This document shows positions 41,633 through 50,439 of a DNA stretch of 64,000 nt, in pieces; within the stretch, counting starts at the first letter, position 1; every line of letters starts with the position of its first letter. The notes beneath the pieces were generated by a model, which ran no database searches, was not told where the DNA came from, and saw only the letters and a list, made by a program, of their open reading frames with translations. Source of the stretch: Nocardioides pini (GTDB lineage: Bacteria; Actinomycetota; Actinomycetes; Propionibacteriales; Nocardioidaceae); NCBI RefSeq assembly GCF_026712185.1, contig NZ_JAPPUX010000005.1:62001-126000 (forward strand). The letters are read 5' to 3'. Both the position numbers and the translations under genes were made by a program.

Positions 41633-42826
41633 TCAGCCCTTGCGCCCGCGCAGCCTCCGGTAGGCGTCGAGCGAGCCACGACCGGCGGGGCTGCCCTCGA
41701 GCGTGGTGACCACCTTGCGCCGCGCGCGGTAGGCGGTGGTCGCGCGGGCACGCTCGAGGTCCTCGCGGGCCTCGCGCAGCTCGCCGTGCAGCCGTTCCTC
41801 CACCGCCCGCAGCCGCGCGCCCTCGACCAGCAGGGCGCTGATCGCGTCGAGCGCGGGCGGCAGCAGCTCGTCGGCCGTCACGGCGTCCGGGTTGGCGAAG
41901 GTGCCGGCGTCGGGCCCGAGGAGGTCGTCGAGCGAGCCGACGACGTCGTACCCCCGCTCGGCGAGCACCGCGATCCAGCGCTCCGACAGCCCGCGGGCCC
42001 ACGCGTGGTCCTCGGGGGAGAGGCCGAGGCGCGCCGACGACACGCCGCGCGAGAGCGTCTGGTGGGCCAGCGTCTCGCGCACCAGCGGGCGGTAGTCGGG
42101 CGGCGCGATGATCGAGGTGACCCGCTCGTTGATGGTGCGCAGGAGCGAGGTCTCCGGGACGCCGAGGGACGGGTTCTCCCGCTCCGCGGTGAGGTCGAGC
42201 GGCAGTCCGTCGAGCCCGAAGGTGCGGGAGAACCGGCGCCACAGCTCGCCGCGGTCCGCGCCCGGCGGGGGCAGCGTCACCAGGTGCACGCGCTCGGGCG
42301 GCAGCGAGGAGCCCCACCGCTCGAGGATGTCGGGGATCTCCTGGACCGCCCAGAACCACGAGCCGATGCGGGAGTCGCGGTCGGGGTCGCGGATGGTGCG
42401 CAGGAACTTGGCGTACGTGATGTGGCTGCGGTGCTTGACGTTCTCCTGCCACTCGGCGGGGACCTGGCGCACCAGGTCGCGCACCGAGAGCACGAGGTGG
42501 ACCTCGGCGTCGCCGAGGGAGGCGAGCGCGCGCTCCACCTGGGTCGGGGTGGCGCGGGCGAAGATCTCGTGGCTGATGATCGAGGTGCCGTGCCACTCGC
42601 GGACCTCGGCGGCGAGCCGGTCCCAGGCGCCGACGGCCTCGGTCTCGATGCCGCCCCACGGCAGGGTCATCAGGTCGAGGGCGGCGAGGAAGTGGGCGTC
42701 GAAGCGGTCGGCGGGGTAGAGGATGTCGTGCTCGCGCAGCACCGGCTGGTTGCGGAAGAGGACGTCCTGGAGGTAGGACGTGCCGGTCTTCGGGCAGCCC
42801 ACGTGCAGCAGCACCCGCCTGCTCAC
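41633..42826 (-). CDS. Sulfotransferase-family protein, copy 3 of a tandem trio
   Basis: 397 residues. The 5'-phosphosulfate loop is VGCPKTGTSYLQDV (near residue 11), followed by SHEIF, LVLSVRDLVRQVPAEW (3'-phosphate site) and a C-terminal coiled region. PAPS-dependent transfer to a carbohydrate or lipid is the family activity. The segment DHAWARGLSERWIAVLAERG then DVVGSLDDL matches its neighbours. GTG 42826 overlaps the stop of the middle gene (GTGA). The tail beyond 330 is Arg/Glu-rich and likely helical. Confidence 0.87.
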   Translation of the reverse strand: MSRRVLLHVGCPKTGTSYLQDVLFRNQPVLREHDILYPADRFDAHFLAALDLMTLPWGGIETEAVGAWDRLAAEVREWHGTSIISHEIFARATPTQVERALASLGDAEVHLVLSVRDLVRQVPAEWQENVKHRSHITYAKFLRTIRDPDRDSRIGSWFWAVQEIPDILERWGSSLPPERVHLVTLPPPGADRGELWRRFSRTFGLDGLPLDLTAERENPSLGVPETSLLRTINERVTSIIAPPDYRPLVRETLAHQTLSRGVSSARLGLSPEDHAWARGLSERWIAVLAERGYDVVGSLDDLLGPDAGTFANPDAVTADELLPPALDAISALLVEGARLRAVEERLHGELREAREDLERARATTAYRARRKVVTTLEGSPAGRGSLDAYRRLRGRKG

Positions 42827-43989
42827 CGCTCCACGCTCCTCTCCCGGCTCGTGCGCCACCCCGGGTCGACGATCATCCTGATCGCCAGGTCCAGCACCTG
42901 CCGGCCGTCCACCCCGGCAGGCCCGGACGGGCCGGGACGGTCCGCCGCGGCGCGCGGCGCGAGGTCGGCGAGGTCGCCGACGACAGGGTAGCCAGCGCGC
43001 GTCAGCCGGCGCGTCATGCGTGCCGCGGACGACGCGACCCACGCGTGCTCCGCCGCGGGTACGACGACGGGCGCGACGCCGCTGTCGGGCATCCGCCGCT
43101 GCAGCGTCCGCATCAGCGCGGGCCGCTCGGCGACGGGCACCCGGATGCCGACGACGGCCGAGATGCGGCGGGCCAGCTCGGCCTGGTCGGCGCCGGGCAC
43201 CCGCACCTCGGGCAGCCGGCGCACGCCGAGGTGCGCCGGGAGCTGGTCGAGGTCGGTGACGACCCGGACCAGGGGCCGGCGCCCTCCCCAGCGGCGTACG
43301 GAGTCGTCGAGGTCCACCCGGGCCGGCAGCTGGTCGCGCTCGCGCCAGAAGCGCAGCCAGTCGCCCCACGGGCGGCTCCCGTGCTCGAAGCAGCGCTGCG
43401 TCCAGGTGTGGGCGAGCAGGTCGTCGAGGGGGCCGCCGACCGCCACGACGAACGCACGCGGTCCGCCCTCGGGCCGGCCGCGACCGAGCAGGTGCTCACG
43501 GGCGGAGGCGACGACCAGCGGGTCTCCCACCAGCCGGAAGCGGCGGCGCCACGGCCTCGGCACACCGCGCCGCACCGGGTCGGCGCCGAGGGCGACGAGG
43601 TCGTCGGCGAGAAGCGTGCTGGCCACCCGCAGCAGCTCGTGGGCGCTGACGGTCGCCGGGTCGACCGGCTGGGCACCGAAGCCCGTCGGCGCCGCACCGA
43701 CCAGGGGCAGGTCGGCCTTGCCGCGCCCGGCCGCGGGGGCGGCCAGCACCCGGTCGGCGAGTCGAGAGCGCTCGCGGTCGTGGTCGCCACCGGGCCGTGC
43801 ACTCGACTCCCGGGCCAGGTTGATCCGGCGCAGGAGCTCGAGCTGCTGGGCGCCTGGCAGGGCGCGGCGGGTCGTCGCGTCGGTGTCATCGGGGCCGGTC
43901 CACGCCAGCCACGGCGTCGTACCGCCGGCGCGCAGGTGGGCGACCCACCCGTGCACGGACCCCGCCGGTCGGGTCGCGCTGGCGGTCAC
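42823..43989 (-). CDS. Degenerate sulfotransferase-like protein lacking the PAPS loop
   Basis: 388 residues. There is no PKTGT loop at the N-terminus; instead residues 1-190 are unlike the neighbours. The later part aligns with them: FVVAVGGPLDDLLAHTWTQ for the VVxSxRDLxRQLPxxW region, DLDDSVRRWGG, RPLVRVVTDLDQLP, AEHAWVASSAARMTRRL then GYPVVGDLADL. It looks like a diverged paralogue that lost the 5'-phosphosulfate site, so probably not an active sulfotransferase. GTG 43989 overlaps the upstream gene's stop (GTGA); its own stop overlaps the next start. It may assist the flanking enzymes. Confidence 0.7.
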   Translation of the reverse strand: MTASATRPAGSVHGWVAHLRAGGTTPWLAWTGPDDTDATTRRALPGAQQLELLRRINLARESSARPGGDHDRERSRLADRVLAAPAAGRGKADLPLVGAAPTGFGAQPVDPATVSAHELLRVASTLLADDLVALGADPVRRGVPRPWRRRFRLVGDPLVVASAREHLLGRGRPEGGPRAFVVAVGGPLDDLLAHTWTQRCFEHGSRPWGDWLRFWRERDQLPARVDLDDSVRRWGGRRPLVRVVTDLDQLPAHLGVRRLPEVRVPGADQAELARRISAVVGIRVPVAERPALMRTLQRRMPDSGVAPVVVPAAEHAWVASSAARMTRRLTRAGYPVVGDLADLAPRAAADRPGPSGPAGVDGRQVLDLAIRMIVDPGWRTSRERSVER

Positions 43990-45071
43990 CGGTCCCGCAA
44001 CCGGCGCGCGGCGTCGCGGAGCCGGCCGCCGACCGTGTCGGCGGTGGCGCGGTTCGCGGCCTCCTGCGTCATCACGGTCAGGGCGTCGAGGGCGGCACCG
44101 AGCTCGAGCTTGGCGCGGACCTGGTCCGGGTCCTTCCACTTCTCGCCCTCGGCGGGACGGCGTGGTCGCAGGTCCTCCACGTCGCCGACCACGTCGACGC
44201 CGCTGCCCTTGATCCACTCGATCCAGGCGTCGGCCTGCTGCTCCGCGAAGTCGTAGCGGTCGGGCGGCAGCCGGACCGGGATCGCCTCGCGGGACACCAG
44301 CACCTGCTGGGCGAGCAGCTCGCGGATGAGGGCGTCGTAGGCCGGGTCGCGCCACACGCCGAGCTCGAGGCGACGGTTGAGCTTGCGCAGCAGGGAGGTC
44401 TCGGCGATGCCGAGCGAGCGGTTGTCGCGCTCGGAGTCGAGCGGCGCCCACGCGGGGTCGATGCCGAACGCCCGGCAGAACCGCAGCCACAGCTCGTCGC
44501 CGTTGGGACCGCGGTCGTGCGGGACGGTGACGACGTGGACCCGCTCCGGGGGCAGCTTGGCGCCCCAGCGCGCCAGCACGGTCGGGAGGTCCATCGCGTT
44601 GAAGAACCAGGTCTGGCCGCGCTCGACCTTGGTGAGGAAGCGCTTGAAGGGCCACTTGCGCCCCTGCTTGATCGACTCCTGCCAGGCCGCGGGCAGCTGG
44701 CGGCCGAGGTCACGCGCGGAGTAGACGACGTGCACCTCGTGGCCGGCGAGGTCGTTCAACGCCTTGGCGACCTTGTCGGGCTTGGCGCCGGCGAGGATCT
44801 CGTGGCTGATCACGACGTTGCCGTCGGCGCGCTGCACCTTGCGCATCATCGCCGCCCACGCGCCCTCGGCGTGCCCGGGCGCCCCGCCCCAGTCCTGGTC
44901 GAGCAGGTCGAGCGCGGCCCGGAAGTGGAACATGTCGGACCGGCCCCCGCGCGGTCCGGGGATCGTCACGCCGTGGCGTGCGAGCGAGGCGGTGTTGAGC
45001 AGCAGCCGGTCCTGCAGGTAGGTCGTGCCGGTCTTGGGGGCGCCGATGTGGAGGTGGACGACGCGGCTCAT
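43986..45071 (-). CDS. Sulfotransferase-family protein, copy 1
   Basis: 361 residues. HIGAPKTGTTYLQDRLLLNT forms the 5'-PSB loop (residues 8-27); VISHEIL and HVVYSARDLGRQLPAAWQ are the central and 3'-PB motifs. ATG 45071 heads the three-gene run; all three overlap by GTGA, so the trio is translationally coupled. Acceptor unknown; surface glycans or cell-wall lipids are plausible. Confidence 0.88.
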   Translation of the reverse strand: MSRVVHLHIGAPKTGTTYLQDRLLLNTASLARHGVTIPGPRGGRSDMFHFRAALDLLDQDWGGAPGHAEGAWAAMMRKVQRADGNVVISHEILAGAKPDKVAKALNDLAGHEVHVVYSARDLGRQLPAAWQESIKQGRKWPFKRFLTKVERGQTWFFNAMDLPTVLARWGAKLPPERVHVVTVPHDRGPNGDELWLRFCRAFGIDPAWAPLDSERDNRSLGIAETSLLRKLNRRLELGVWRDPAYDALIRELLAQQVLVSREAIPVRLPPDRYDFAEQQADAWIEWIKGSGVDVVGDVEDLRPRRPAEGEKWKDPDQVRAKLELGAALDALTVMTQEAANRATADTVGGRLRDAARRLRDR

Positions 45072-45090
45072 GGCGCTGATTGTGCCCGAG

Positions 45091-45158
45091 CCGGGTGGTC
45101 CACCGGGAAATGGCTGCCTCGCGACCCGCCGCAGGTCCGCATCCCGTGGACTACCCGG
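45091..45158. terminator. Imperfect palindrome at the mvaB 3' end
   Basis: Left arm CCGGGTGGTCCACCGGG (45091-45107), right arm CCCGTGGACTACCCGG (45143-45158). The arms pair with one mismatch/wobble and one bulge. The hairpin overlaps the mvaB stop codon. Its arm resembles that of the element at 59995-60059 (GGTAGTCCA core). Confidence 0.6.
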
Positions 45159-46083
45159 GGGTCCCGAGGGCGCGCACGACGGCGCTGGGGCTCGGCCGCC
45201 CGAGCTGGGCGGCCATCCACGTGCTGGTGGACACGACCGCGTCGAGGTCGACCCCGTGCTCGATCCCGAGGCCGGTCAGCATCCACACCAGGTCCTCCGT
45301 GGCGAGGTTGCCGGTGGCCGACTTCGCGTAGGGGCAGCCGCCGAGGCCGCCCGCGCTCGCGTCGAAGGTGGTGATGCCCGCCTGCAGGGCGGAGAAGGTG
45401 TTGGCGAGCGCCTGGCCGTAGGTGTCGTGGAAGTGCATGGCGAGCCGGTCGGTGCCGACGCCCGCGTCGGCGAACGCCGCGACCAGCGCCGTGACGTGGC
45501 CGGCGGTCGCGACGCCGATGGTGTCGCCGAGGCTGAGCTGGCTCGCGCCGAGGTCGAGCAGCCGGGTGCCGGCCGCGACGACCTGCTCGACCGGGACCGC
45601 ACCCTCCCAAGGATCGCCGAAGCACATCGAGACGTAGGCCCGCACGTCGAGGCCCGCCTCGCGCGCCCGGGCCACGGTCGGCTCGAACATGGCGAACTGC
45701 TCGTCGAAGGTGCGGTTGAGGTTCTTGGTCGCGAAGGTCTCCGTCGCGCTGCCGAAGATGGCCACGTGCCGCAGGCCGAGCTCGAGGGCCCGGTCGAGCC
45801 CGCGCTCGTTCGGCACGAGCACCGGGAGGTCGCGCCCCTCGTCGCCCAGCTCGGTCATCAGCTCGGCGGCGTCGGCGAGCTGCGGCACCCAGCGCGGGTG
45901 CACGAAGCTGGTCGCCTCCACGATCGGCAGGCCGGCCGCCACGAGGCGTCGTACGAACTCGGCCTTGACCGCCACCGGGACGATCGCCTGCTCGTTCTGC
46001 AGGCCGTCGCGGGGACCGACCTCGTAGATCGTCACGCGCTCGGGCATCCCCTCGGCGCGGACGGTCATCGGCAGGGCGCTCAC
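45151..46083 (-). CDS. mvaB: Hydroxymethylglutaryl-CoA lyase
   Basis: 310-residue TIM-barrel lyase that cleaves HMG-CoA to acetoacetate and acetyl-CoA, the last step of leucine catabolism. It has EVGPRDGLQNEQ (catalytic Arg, Asp), the metal His pair in AMHFHDTYGQA, and GGLGGCPYAKSATGN with catalytic Cys. GTG 46083 overlaps the carboxylase alpha stop (GTGA). Same operon as the two carboxylase genes. Confidence 0.95.
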   Translation of the reverse strand: MSALPMTVRAEGMPERVTIYEVGPRDGLQNEQAIVPVAVKAEFVRRLVAAGLPIVEATSFVHPRWVPQLADAAELMTELGDEGRDLPVLVPNERGLDRALELGLRHVAIFGSATETFATKNLNRTFDEQFAMFEPTVARAREAGLDVRAYVSMCFGDPWEGAVPVEQVVAAGTRLLDLGASQLSLGDTIGVATAGHVTALVAAFADAGVGTDRLAMHFHDTYGQALANTFSALQAGITTFDASAGGLGGCPYAKSATGNLATEDLVWMLTGLGIEHGVDLDAVVSTSTWMAAQLGRPSPSAVVRALGTPG

Positions 46084-47924
46084 GACGACCCCTCCGCCGG
46101 CTCCACGGTGAACAGCAGGGCGCCGAGCTTGACGAGGTCGCCGGTGGCGGCGCCGACGGTGGTGACCGTGCCGGCGAAGGGCGCCTTGAGCGCGAGCTCC
46201 ATCTTCATCGCCTCCATCACCCCCAGCGTCTCACCCTCGCCCACCGCCTGGCCCTCGGCGACGTTGACCGCCAGGACCGTGCCGGGCATCGGCGCGAGGA
46301 GGGTGCCGTCGCCGGCGGCGACGGCGTGGTCGCCGAACGGGTCGTGGCGGTCGAAGACGAACCGCTGGCCGCGGTCGATCACCTCCACGGCACTCGAGGT
46401 GACGCGGACGAACGCGGCCGGCGCGGACGACGCGGGTCGTACGTCGACCAGCTCGGTCCCGACGACGACCCGCACCGGCGCGGGCTCGCCGCCCAGCCGC
46501 CAGCCGTCGGACCGCCACGGCCCGGACCCGGCGGGCGGGGCGAGCGCGGCCGCGGCCAGCTGCACGGCCACGTCGTCGTCGGGCGCCTGGACCTCGTTGC
46601 GGTCGAGCCAGGCGGTGTCAATCGTGGCGTCACGGAACTCGTCGGACTCGGCCAGCACGCGCAGGAACCCGGCGTTGGTGGTCAGGCCGGCGATCTCCGT
46701 GCGGTGGAGCGCGCGGACCAGTCGACGCCGCGCCTCCTCACGATCGGCGCCGACGGCGATCACCTTGCCGAGCATCGGGTCGTAGGAGGTCGAGACCTCC
46801 TGACCGGACCCGAGGGCGTGGTCGACCCGCACGCCCTCACCGCGCGGCCACGCCACATGGGTGGCGACGCCGGCCTGCGGGAGGAAGCCGTTGAAGGAGT
46901 CCTCGGCGTAGACCCGCGCCTCGATCGCGTGGCCCTCGAGGGTGATGTCGTCCTGCGCGATGCCGAGCGGCTCGCCGGTGGCGACGAGGAGCTGGAGCTC
47001 GACGAGGTCCACGCGCTCGCTCCCCCGTCCGGTCCGCAGGCGGACGACCTCCTCGGTGACCGGGTGCTCCACCTGGAGGCGGGTGTTCATCTCGAGGAAG
47101 TAGAACTCGCCGCTGGCGTTGTCGAGGAGGAACTCGACCGTGCCGGCGCCGGTGTAGCCGCACTGCCGGGCCAGCGCCACGGCCGAGCCGGTGATCGCGG
47201 CGCGCTGCTCCTCGCTGATCGTGGGGGCCGGGGCCTCCTCCAGCACCTTCTGGTGCCGGCGCTGGGTGGAGCAGTCGCGCTCGAAGAAGTGCAGCACGGT
47301 GCCGTGGGTGTCACCCATGACCTGCACCTCGATGTGGCGGCCGGACTCGACGTACTTCTCCACCAGGATCGTGTCGTCGCCGAACGACGAGCGCGCCTCA
47401 CGCTGCGCGGCGGCGTACGCCTCGTCGTAGTCGCCCGCACTGCGCACGACGCGCATGCCCTTGCCGCCACCACCGGCGGCGGCCTTGACGAGCACCGGGT
47501 AGGAGAAGCCCGCCGGGTCGGCTGCGTCCGGACCGTCGAGGGCGTACGACGGCACGACCGGCACCCCGGCCGCCACCGCGACGTCGCGGGCGGCGTCCTT
47601 GCGGCCCATCGCGTCCATCACGTCGGCCGACGGGCCGACCAGCGTGATCCCGGCCTCGGCCAGCGCCCGCGCGAACGGCGCCCGCTCGGACAGGAACCCG
47701 TAGCCGGGGTGCACGTAGCCGGCCCCCGACTCCCGCGCGGCCGCGACGACGGCGTCGATGTCGAGGTAGGACTCCACGCGCACCACCCGGTCCGCCTCGC
47801 GCGTGTGCGGCGCCCCGGCGTCGAGGTCGGTGTGGATCGCGACCGTCTCCCACCCCAGGCGGCGCGCGGTGCGCATGACCCGCAGGGCGATCTCGCCGCG
47901 GTTGGCGATCAAGAGGGTGTTCAC
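46080..47924 (-). CDS. Acyl-CoA carboxylase alpha subunit (biotin carboxylase + BCCP)
   Basis: 614 residues. The biotin carboxylase domain (1-445) has [28 protein letters not shown] (ATP loop), EMNTRLQVEHPVTE and FLPQAGV. The C-terminal biotinyl domain has VMEAMKMELALKAPF (biotin Lys). Together with the beta subunit and HMG-CoA lyase this is most likely methylcrotonyl-CoA carboxylase, though acetyl/propionyl-CoA specificity cannot be excluded. GTG 47924, 4 bp after the beta-subunit stop. Confidence 0.92.
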   Translation of the reverse strand: MNTLLIANRGEIALRVMRTARRLGWETVAIHTDLDAGAPHTREADRVVRVESYLDIDAVVAAARESGAGYVHPGYGFLSERAPFARALAEAGITLVGPSADVMDAMGRKDAARDVAVAAGVPVVPSYALDGPDAADPAGFSYPVLVKAAAGGGGKGMRVVRSAGDYDEAYAAAQREARSSFGDDTILVEKYVESGRHIEVQVMGDTHGTVLHFFERDCSTQRRHQKVLEEAPAPTISEEQRAAITGSAVALARQCGYTGAGTVEFLLDNASGEFYFLEMNTRLQVEHPVTEEVVRLRTGRGSERVDLVELQLLVATGEPLGIAQDDITLEGHAIEARVYAEDSFNGFLPQAGVATHVAWPRGEGVRVDHALGSGQEVSTSYDPMLGKVIAVGADREEARRRLVRALHRTEIAGLTTNAGFLRVLAESDEFRDATIDTAWLDRNEVQAPDDDVAVQLAAAALAPPAGSGPWRSDGWRLGGEPAPVRVVVGTELVDVRPASSAPAAFVRVTSSAVEVIDRGQRFVFDRHDPFGDHAVAAGDGTLLAPMPGTVLAVNVAEGQAVGEGETLGVMEAMKMELALKAPFAGTVTTVGAATGDLVKLGALLFTVEPAEGSS

Positions 47925-47928
47925 GTCG

Positions 47929-49512
47929 TCACATCCTGAAGATGCCGTAGGACGGCTCGGGGATCGGGGTGTACGACGTCGCCGCCAGCGCCATGCCCAG
48001 CACCCGGCGGGTGTCGGCGGGGTCGATGACGCCGTCGTCCCACAGCCGGGCGCTGGCGTAGTAGGGCGAGCCCTGGGTCTCGTACTGCTCGCGGATCGGG
48101 GCCTTGAACGCCTCGACCTGCTCGTCGGTCTCGAGGTCGGTGCGGACGGTGGCGAGCACCGACGCCGCCTGCTCGCCGCCCATCACCGAGATCCGCGCGT
48201 TGGGCCACATCCACAGGAACCGCGGGTCGTACGCCCGCCCGCACATGCCGTAGTTGCCGGCGCCGAAGGAGCCACCGATGACAACGGTGAACTTCGGCAC
48301 CACCGAGCAGGCGACGGCGGTGACCAGCTTCGCGCCGTCGCGGGCGATGCCCTTGTTCTCGTACTCCCGCCCGACCATGAAGCCGGTGATGTTCTGCAGG
48401 AACACCAGCGGGATGCCGCGCTGGTTGCACAGCTCGATGAAGTGCGCGCCCTTGAGCGCCGACTCGCTGAAGAGGATCCCGTTGTTCGCGACGATCCCGA
48501 CCTCGTAGCCGTCGATCCGCGCGAACCCGCACACCAGCGTGTCGCCGTAGAGCTTCTTGAACTCGTGGAAGCGGCTGCCGTCGACCACCCGCCGGATGAC
48601 CTCGCGCACGTCGTAGGGCGTGCGGGTGTCGGTCGGCACGACGTCGTAGAGCGACTCCGCGGGCTCGTGGGGCTCCTCGACGTCCGCACGGGGCGTACGG
48701 GCCGGGGTGGCGGCGGGCAGCGTGTCGACGATCGAGCGGACGATCGCCAGCGCGTGGGCGTCGTCCTCGGCGAGGTGGTCCACCACCCCCGAGGTGCGCG
48801 CGTGCACGTCACCACCGCCGAGGTCCTCGGCGGAGACGACCTCACCCGTGGCGGCCTTCACCAGCGGCGGGCCGCCGAGGAAGATCGTGCCCTGGTTGCG
48901 CACGATGACCGTCTCGTCGGACATCGCCGGCACGTACGCCCCGCCCGCCGTGCACGAGCCCATGACGCTCGCGATCTGCGGGATGCCGGCGGCGGACAGG
49001 TTCGCCTGGTTGAAGAAGATCCGGCCGAAGTGCTCGCGGTCGGGGAACACCTCGTCCTGCATCGGCAGGAACGCGCCGCCCGAGTCCACGAGGTAGATGC
49101 ACGGCAGGTGGTTCTCCGCGGCGATCGTCTGCGCCCGCAGGTGCTTCTTCACCGTCATCGGGTAGTAGGTGCCGCCCTTGACCGTGGCGTCGTTGGCCAC
49201 CACCACGCACTCGCGGCCCGAGACGCGTCCGATCCCGGCCACGACGCCGGCGGACGGGACCGCGTGGTCGTCCCCGTCCTTGCCGCCGTACATGCCGTAG
49301 GCCGCCAGCGGCGCCAGCTCGAGGAACGGGCTCCCCGGGTCGAGCAGCCGGTCCACCCGGTCACGCACCAGGAGCTTGCCGCGGTCGGTGTGCTTCTTCC
49401 GCGCGGCCGCGGACCCGCCCTGCCGGACCCGGTCCAACCGGGAGCGGAGGTCGTCGACGAGCTCGCGCATGGTGGGGGTCGCCCCTGCCGGCGGGGTCTG
49501 GTGCTCGGACAC
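47929..49512 (-). CDS. Acyl-CoA carboxylase beta subunit (carboxyltransferase)
   Basis: 527-residue carboxyltransferase. Crotonase-like halves contain [65 protein letters not shown] and [18 protein letters not shown], the pattern of the MCC beta subunit. First gene of the operon. GTG 49512 is leaderless: -10 TAACCT (49519-49524 minus) sits 6 nt upstream inside the TetR operator. Confidence 0.93.
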   Translation of the reverse strand: MSEHQTPPAGATPTMRELVDDLRSRLDRVRQGGSAAARKKHTDRGKLLVRDRVDRLLDPGSPFLELAPLAAYGMYGGKDGDDHAVPSAGVVAGIGRVSGRECVVVANDATVKGGTYYPMTVKKHLRAQTIAAENHLPCIYLVDSGGAFLPMQDEVFPDREHFGRIFFNQANLSAAGIPQIASVMGSCTAGGAYVPAMSDETVIVRNQGTIFLGGPPLVKAATGEVVSAEDLGGGDVHARTSGVVDHLAEDDAHALAIVRSIVDTLPAATPARTPRADVEEPHEPAESLYDVVPTDTRTPYDVREVIRRVVDGSRFHEFKKLYGDTLVCGFARIDGYEVGIVANNGILFSESALKGAHFIELCNQRGIPLVFLQNITGFMVGREYENKGIARDGAKLVTAVACSVVPKFTVVIGGSFGAGNYGMCGRAYDPRFLWMWPNARISVMGGEQAASVLATVRTDLETDEQVEAFKAPIREQYETQGSPYYASARLWDDGVIDPADTRRVLGMALAATSYTPIPEPSYGIFRM

Positions 49513-49517
49513 GCGGT

Positions 49518-49539
49518 CAGGTTAGCGATCATTAACCTG
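49518..49539 (-). promoter_or_regulatory. MCC operon promoter with TetR operator
   Basis: CAGGTTA (49518-49524) and TAACCTG (49533-49539) flank 8 nt. The core 18-mer GGTTAGCGATCATTAACC (49520-49537) matches GGTTAGCAAGCACTAACC at 49841-49858. One half-site, read on the minus strand, is the -10 TAACCT of the carboxylase promoter. Confidence 0.82.
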
Positions 49540-49545
49540 CGGTGT

Positions 49546-49603
49546 CCATCGACCGTGGAGGTCCGCGGTCGCCTACACCATCGACCGATGAATCCGCGGT
49601 CGC
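49546..49603. repeat. Two tandem dyads in the MCC-TetR intergenic region
   Basis: Direct repeat CCATCGACCG...TCCGCGGTCGC at 49546-49572 and 49578-49603. Each copy is a hairpin with CGACCG/CGGTCG arms. Function unknown; it lies upstream of both divergent promoters. Confidence 0.65.
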
Positions 49604-49620
49604 GACAGGCCCGGACCAAC

Positions 49621-49743
49621 TATTCTTTACCCAATCGGGGGATCAACCCCTCACACCCCTAGGGATGTAGCGCCTACGATCTACGATGCAGGACAGGTGC
49701 ACAGACGGGGGTCAGTGGGCCGCTGCAGGGGTGCGGCCCACTG
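49621..49743 (+). ncRNA. Possible small RNA or leader ending in a hairpin
   Basis: In the 354-bp divergent gap 49513-49866, TATTCT (49621-49626) could be a -10. About 90 nt later comes a perfect 11-bp hairpin CAGTGGGCCGC (49713-49723)/GCGGCCCACTG (49733-49743). TACGAT occurs at 49675 and 49682 as further possible -10 boxes. No coding frame is convincing. Low-confidence candidate. Confidence 0.3.
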
Positions 49744-49840
49744 CAGCACAGGATCGTCGGGGAGGCGCGTGTGATTCCGTTGGCAGCATCGGAGGCGCCC
49801 GAGCGCCTCATGCCACTCCCCGCGCCACGGTCACCGTGGG

Positions 49841-49859
49841 GGTTAGCAAGCACTAACCT
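49841..49859 (+). promoter_or_regulatory. TetR autoregulatory operator and -10 box
   Basis: GGTTAG (49841-49846), 6 nt, CTAACC (49853-49858). TAACCT (49854-49859) is the -10, 7 nt before GTG 49867. Same 18-bp pattern as 49520-49537. Confidence 0.8.
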
Positions 49860-49866
49860 CGGCGAC

Positions 49867-50418
49867 GTGACCCCCCGCCGCCAGCAGATCCTCGACATCG
49901 CGGCCGACCTGTTCGCGTCGCGGGGCTTCCACGGCGTCTCGGTCGCCGAGCTCGGCGCGGCGTGCGGCGTGTCCGGCCCAGCGCTCTACAAGCACTTCCC
50001 GTCCAAGGACGCGATGCTCGCCGAGATGCTCGTGACCATCAGCGAGACGCTCCTGGCGGAAGGACGATCGCGGGTCGCGTCCGCCGACGGCCCGCGCGAG
50101 GCGCTCGAGGCGCTGGTCGAGTGGCACATCGAGTTCGCCCTCGAGCACCGGGCGCTGATCGTGGTCCAGGACCGCGACTGGAGCAGCCTGCCTGACGAGG
50201 CCCGCGAGCGGGTGCGCGCCCTTCAGCGCGCGTACGTCGACGAGTGGGCGGCACAGATCCGCCGCCACGACCCCTCCGTGAGCCCCGAGGCCTCGCGCAC
50301 CCGCGCGCACGTGCTCTTCGGGCTGCTCAACTCCACGCCGCACAGCGGCCGGCTGCCCGACCCGCAGATGCACGACGTGCTGCGCGACATGGCCCACGGC
50401 GCCCTCGGCCTCGCCTGA
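49867..50418 (+). CDS. TetR-family regulator of the leucine-catabolism operon
   Basis: 183 residues. The N-terminal HTH is RQQILDIAADLFASRGFHGV then VAELGAACGVSGPALYKHF; the C-terminal domain is helical and resembles the SACE_7040-type TetR group that sits beside acyl-CoA carboxylases. GTG 49867 is chosen over the longer frame to 49771 because the operator and -10 end just before it. The matching operators at its own promoter and at the carboxylase promoter imply autorepression and repression of the operon, probably relieved by an acyl-CoA. Confidence 0.9.
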   Translation: MTPRRQQILDIAADLFASRGFHGVSVAELGAACGVSGPALYKHFPSKDAMLAEMLVTISETLLAEGRSRVASADGPREALEALVEWHIEFALEHRALIVVQDRDWSSLPDEARERVRALQRAYVDEWAAQIRRHDPSVSPEASRTRAHVLFGLLNSTPHSGRLPDPQMHDVLRDMAHGALGLA

Positions 50419-50439
50419 CGCCGCACCTTCGGCCGGCTG

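Noticed and set aside
49771..49866. Longer TetR start at GTG 49771
   Set aside because: The extra 32 residues are not HTH-like and would be translated across the operator and -10; GTG 49867 fits both promoter and family start.
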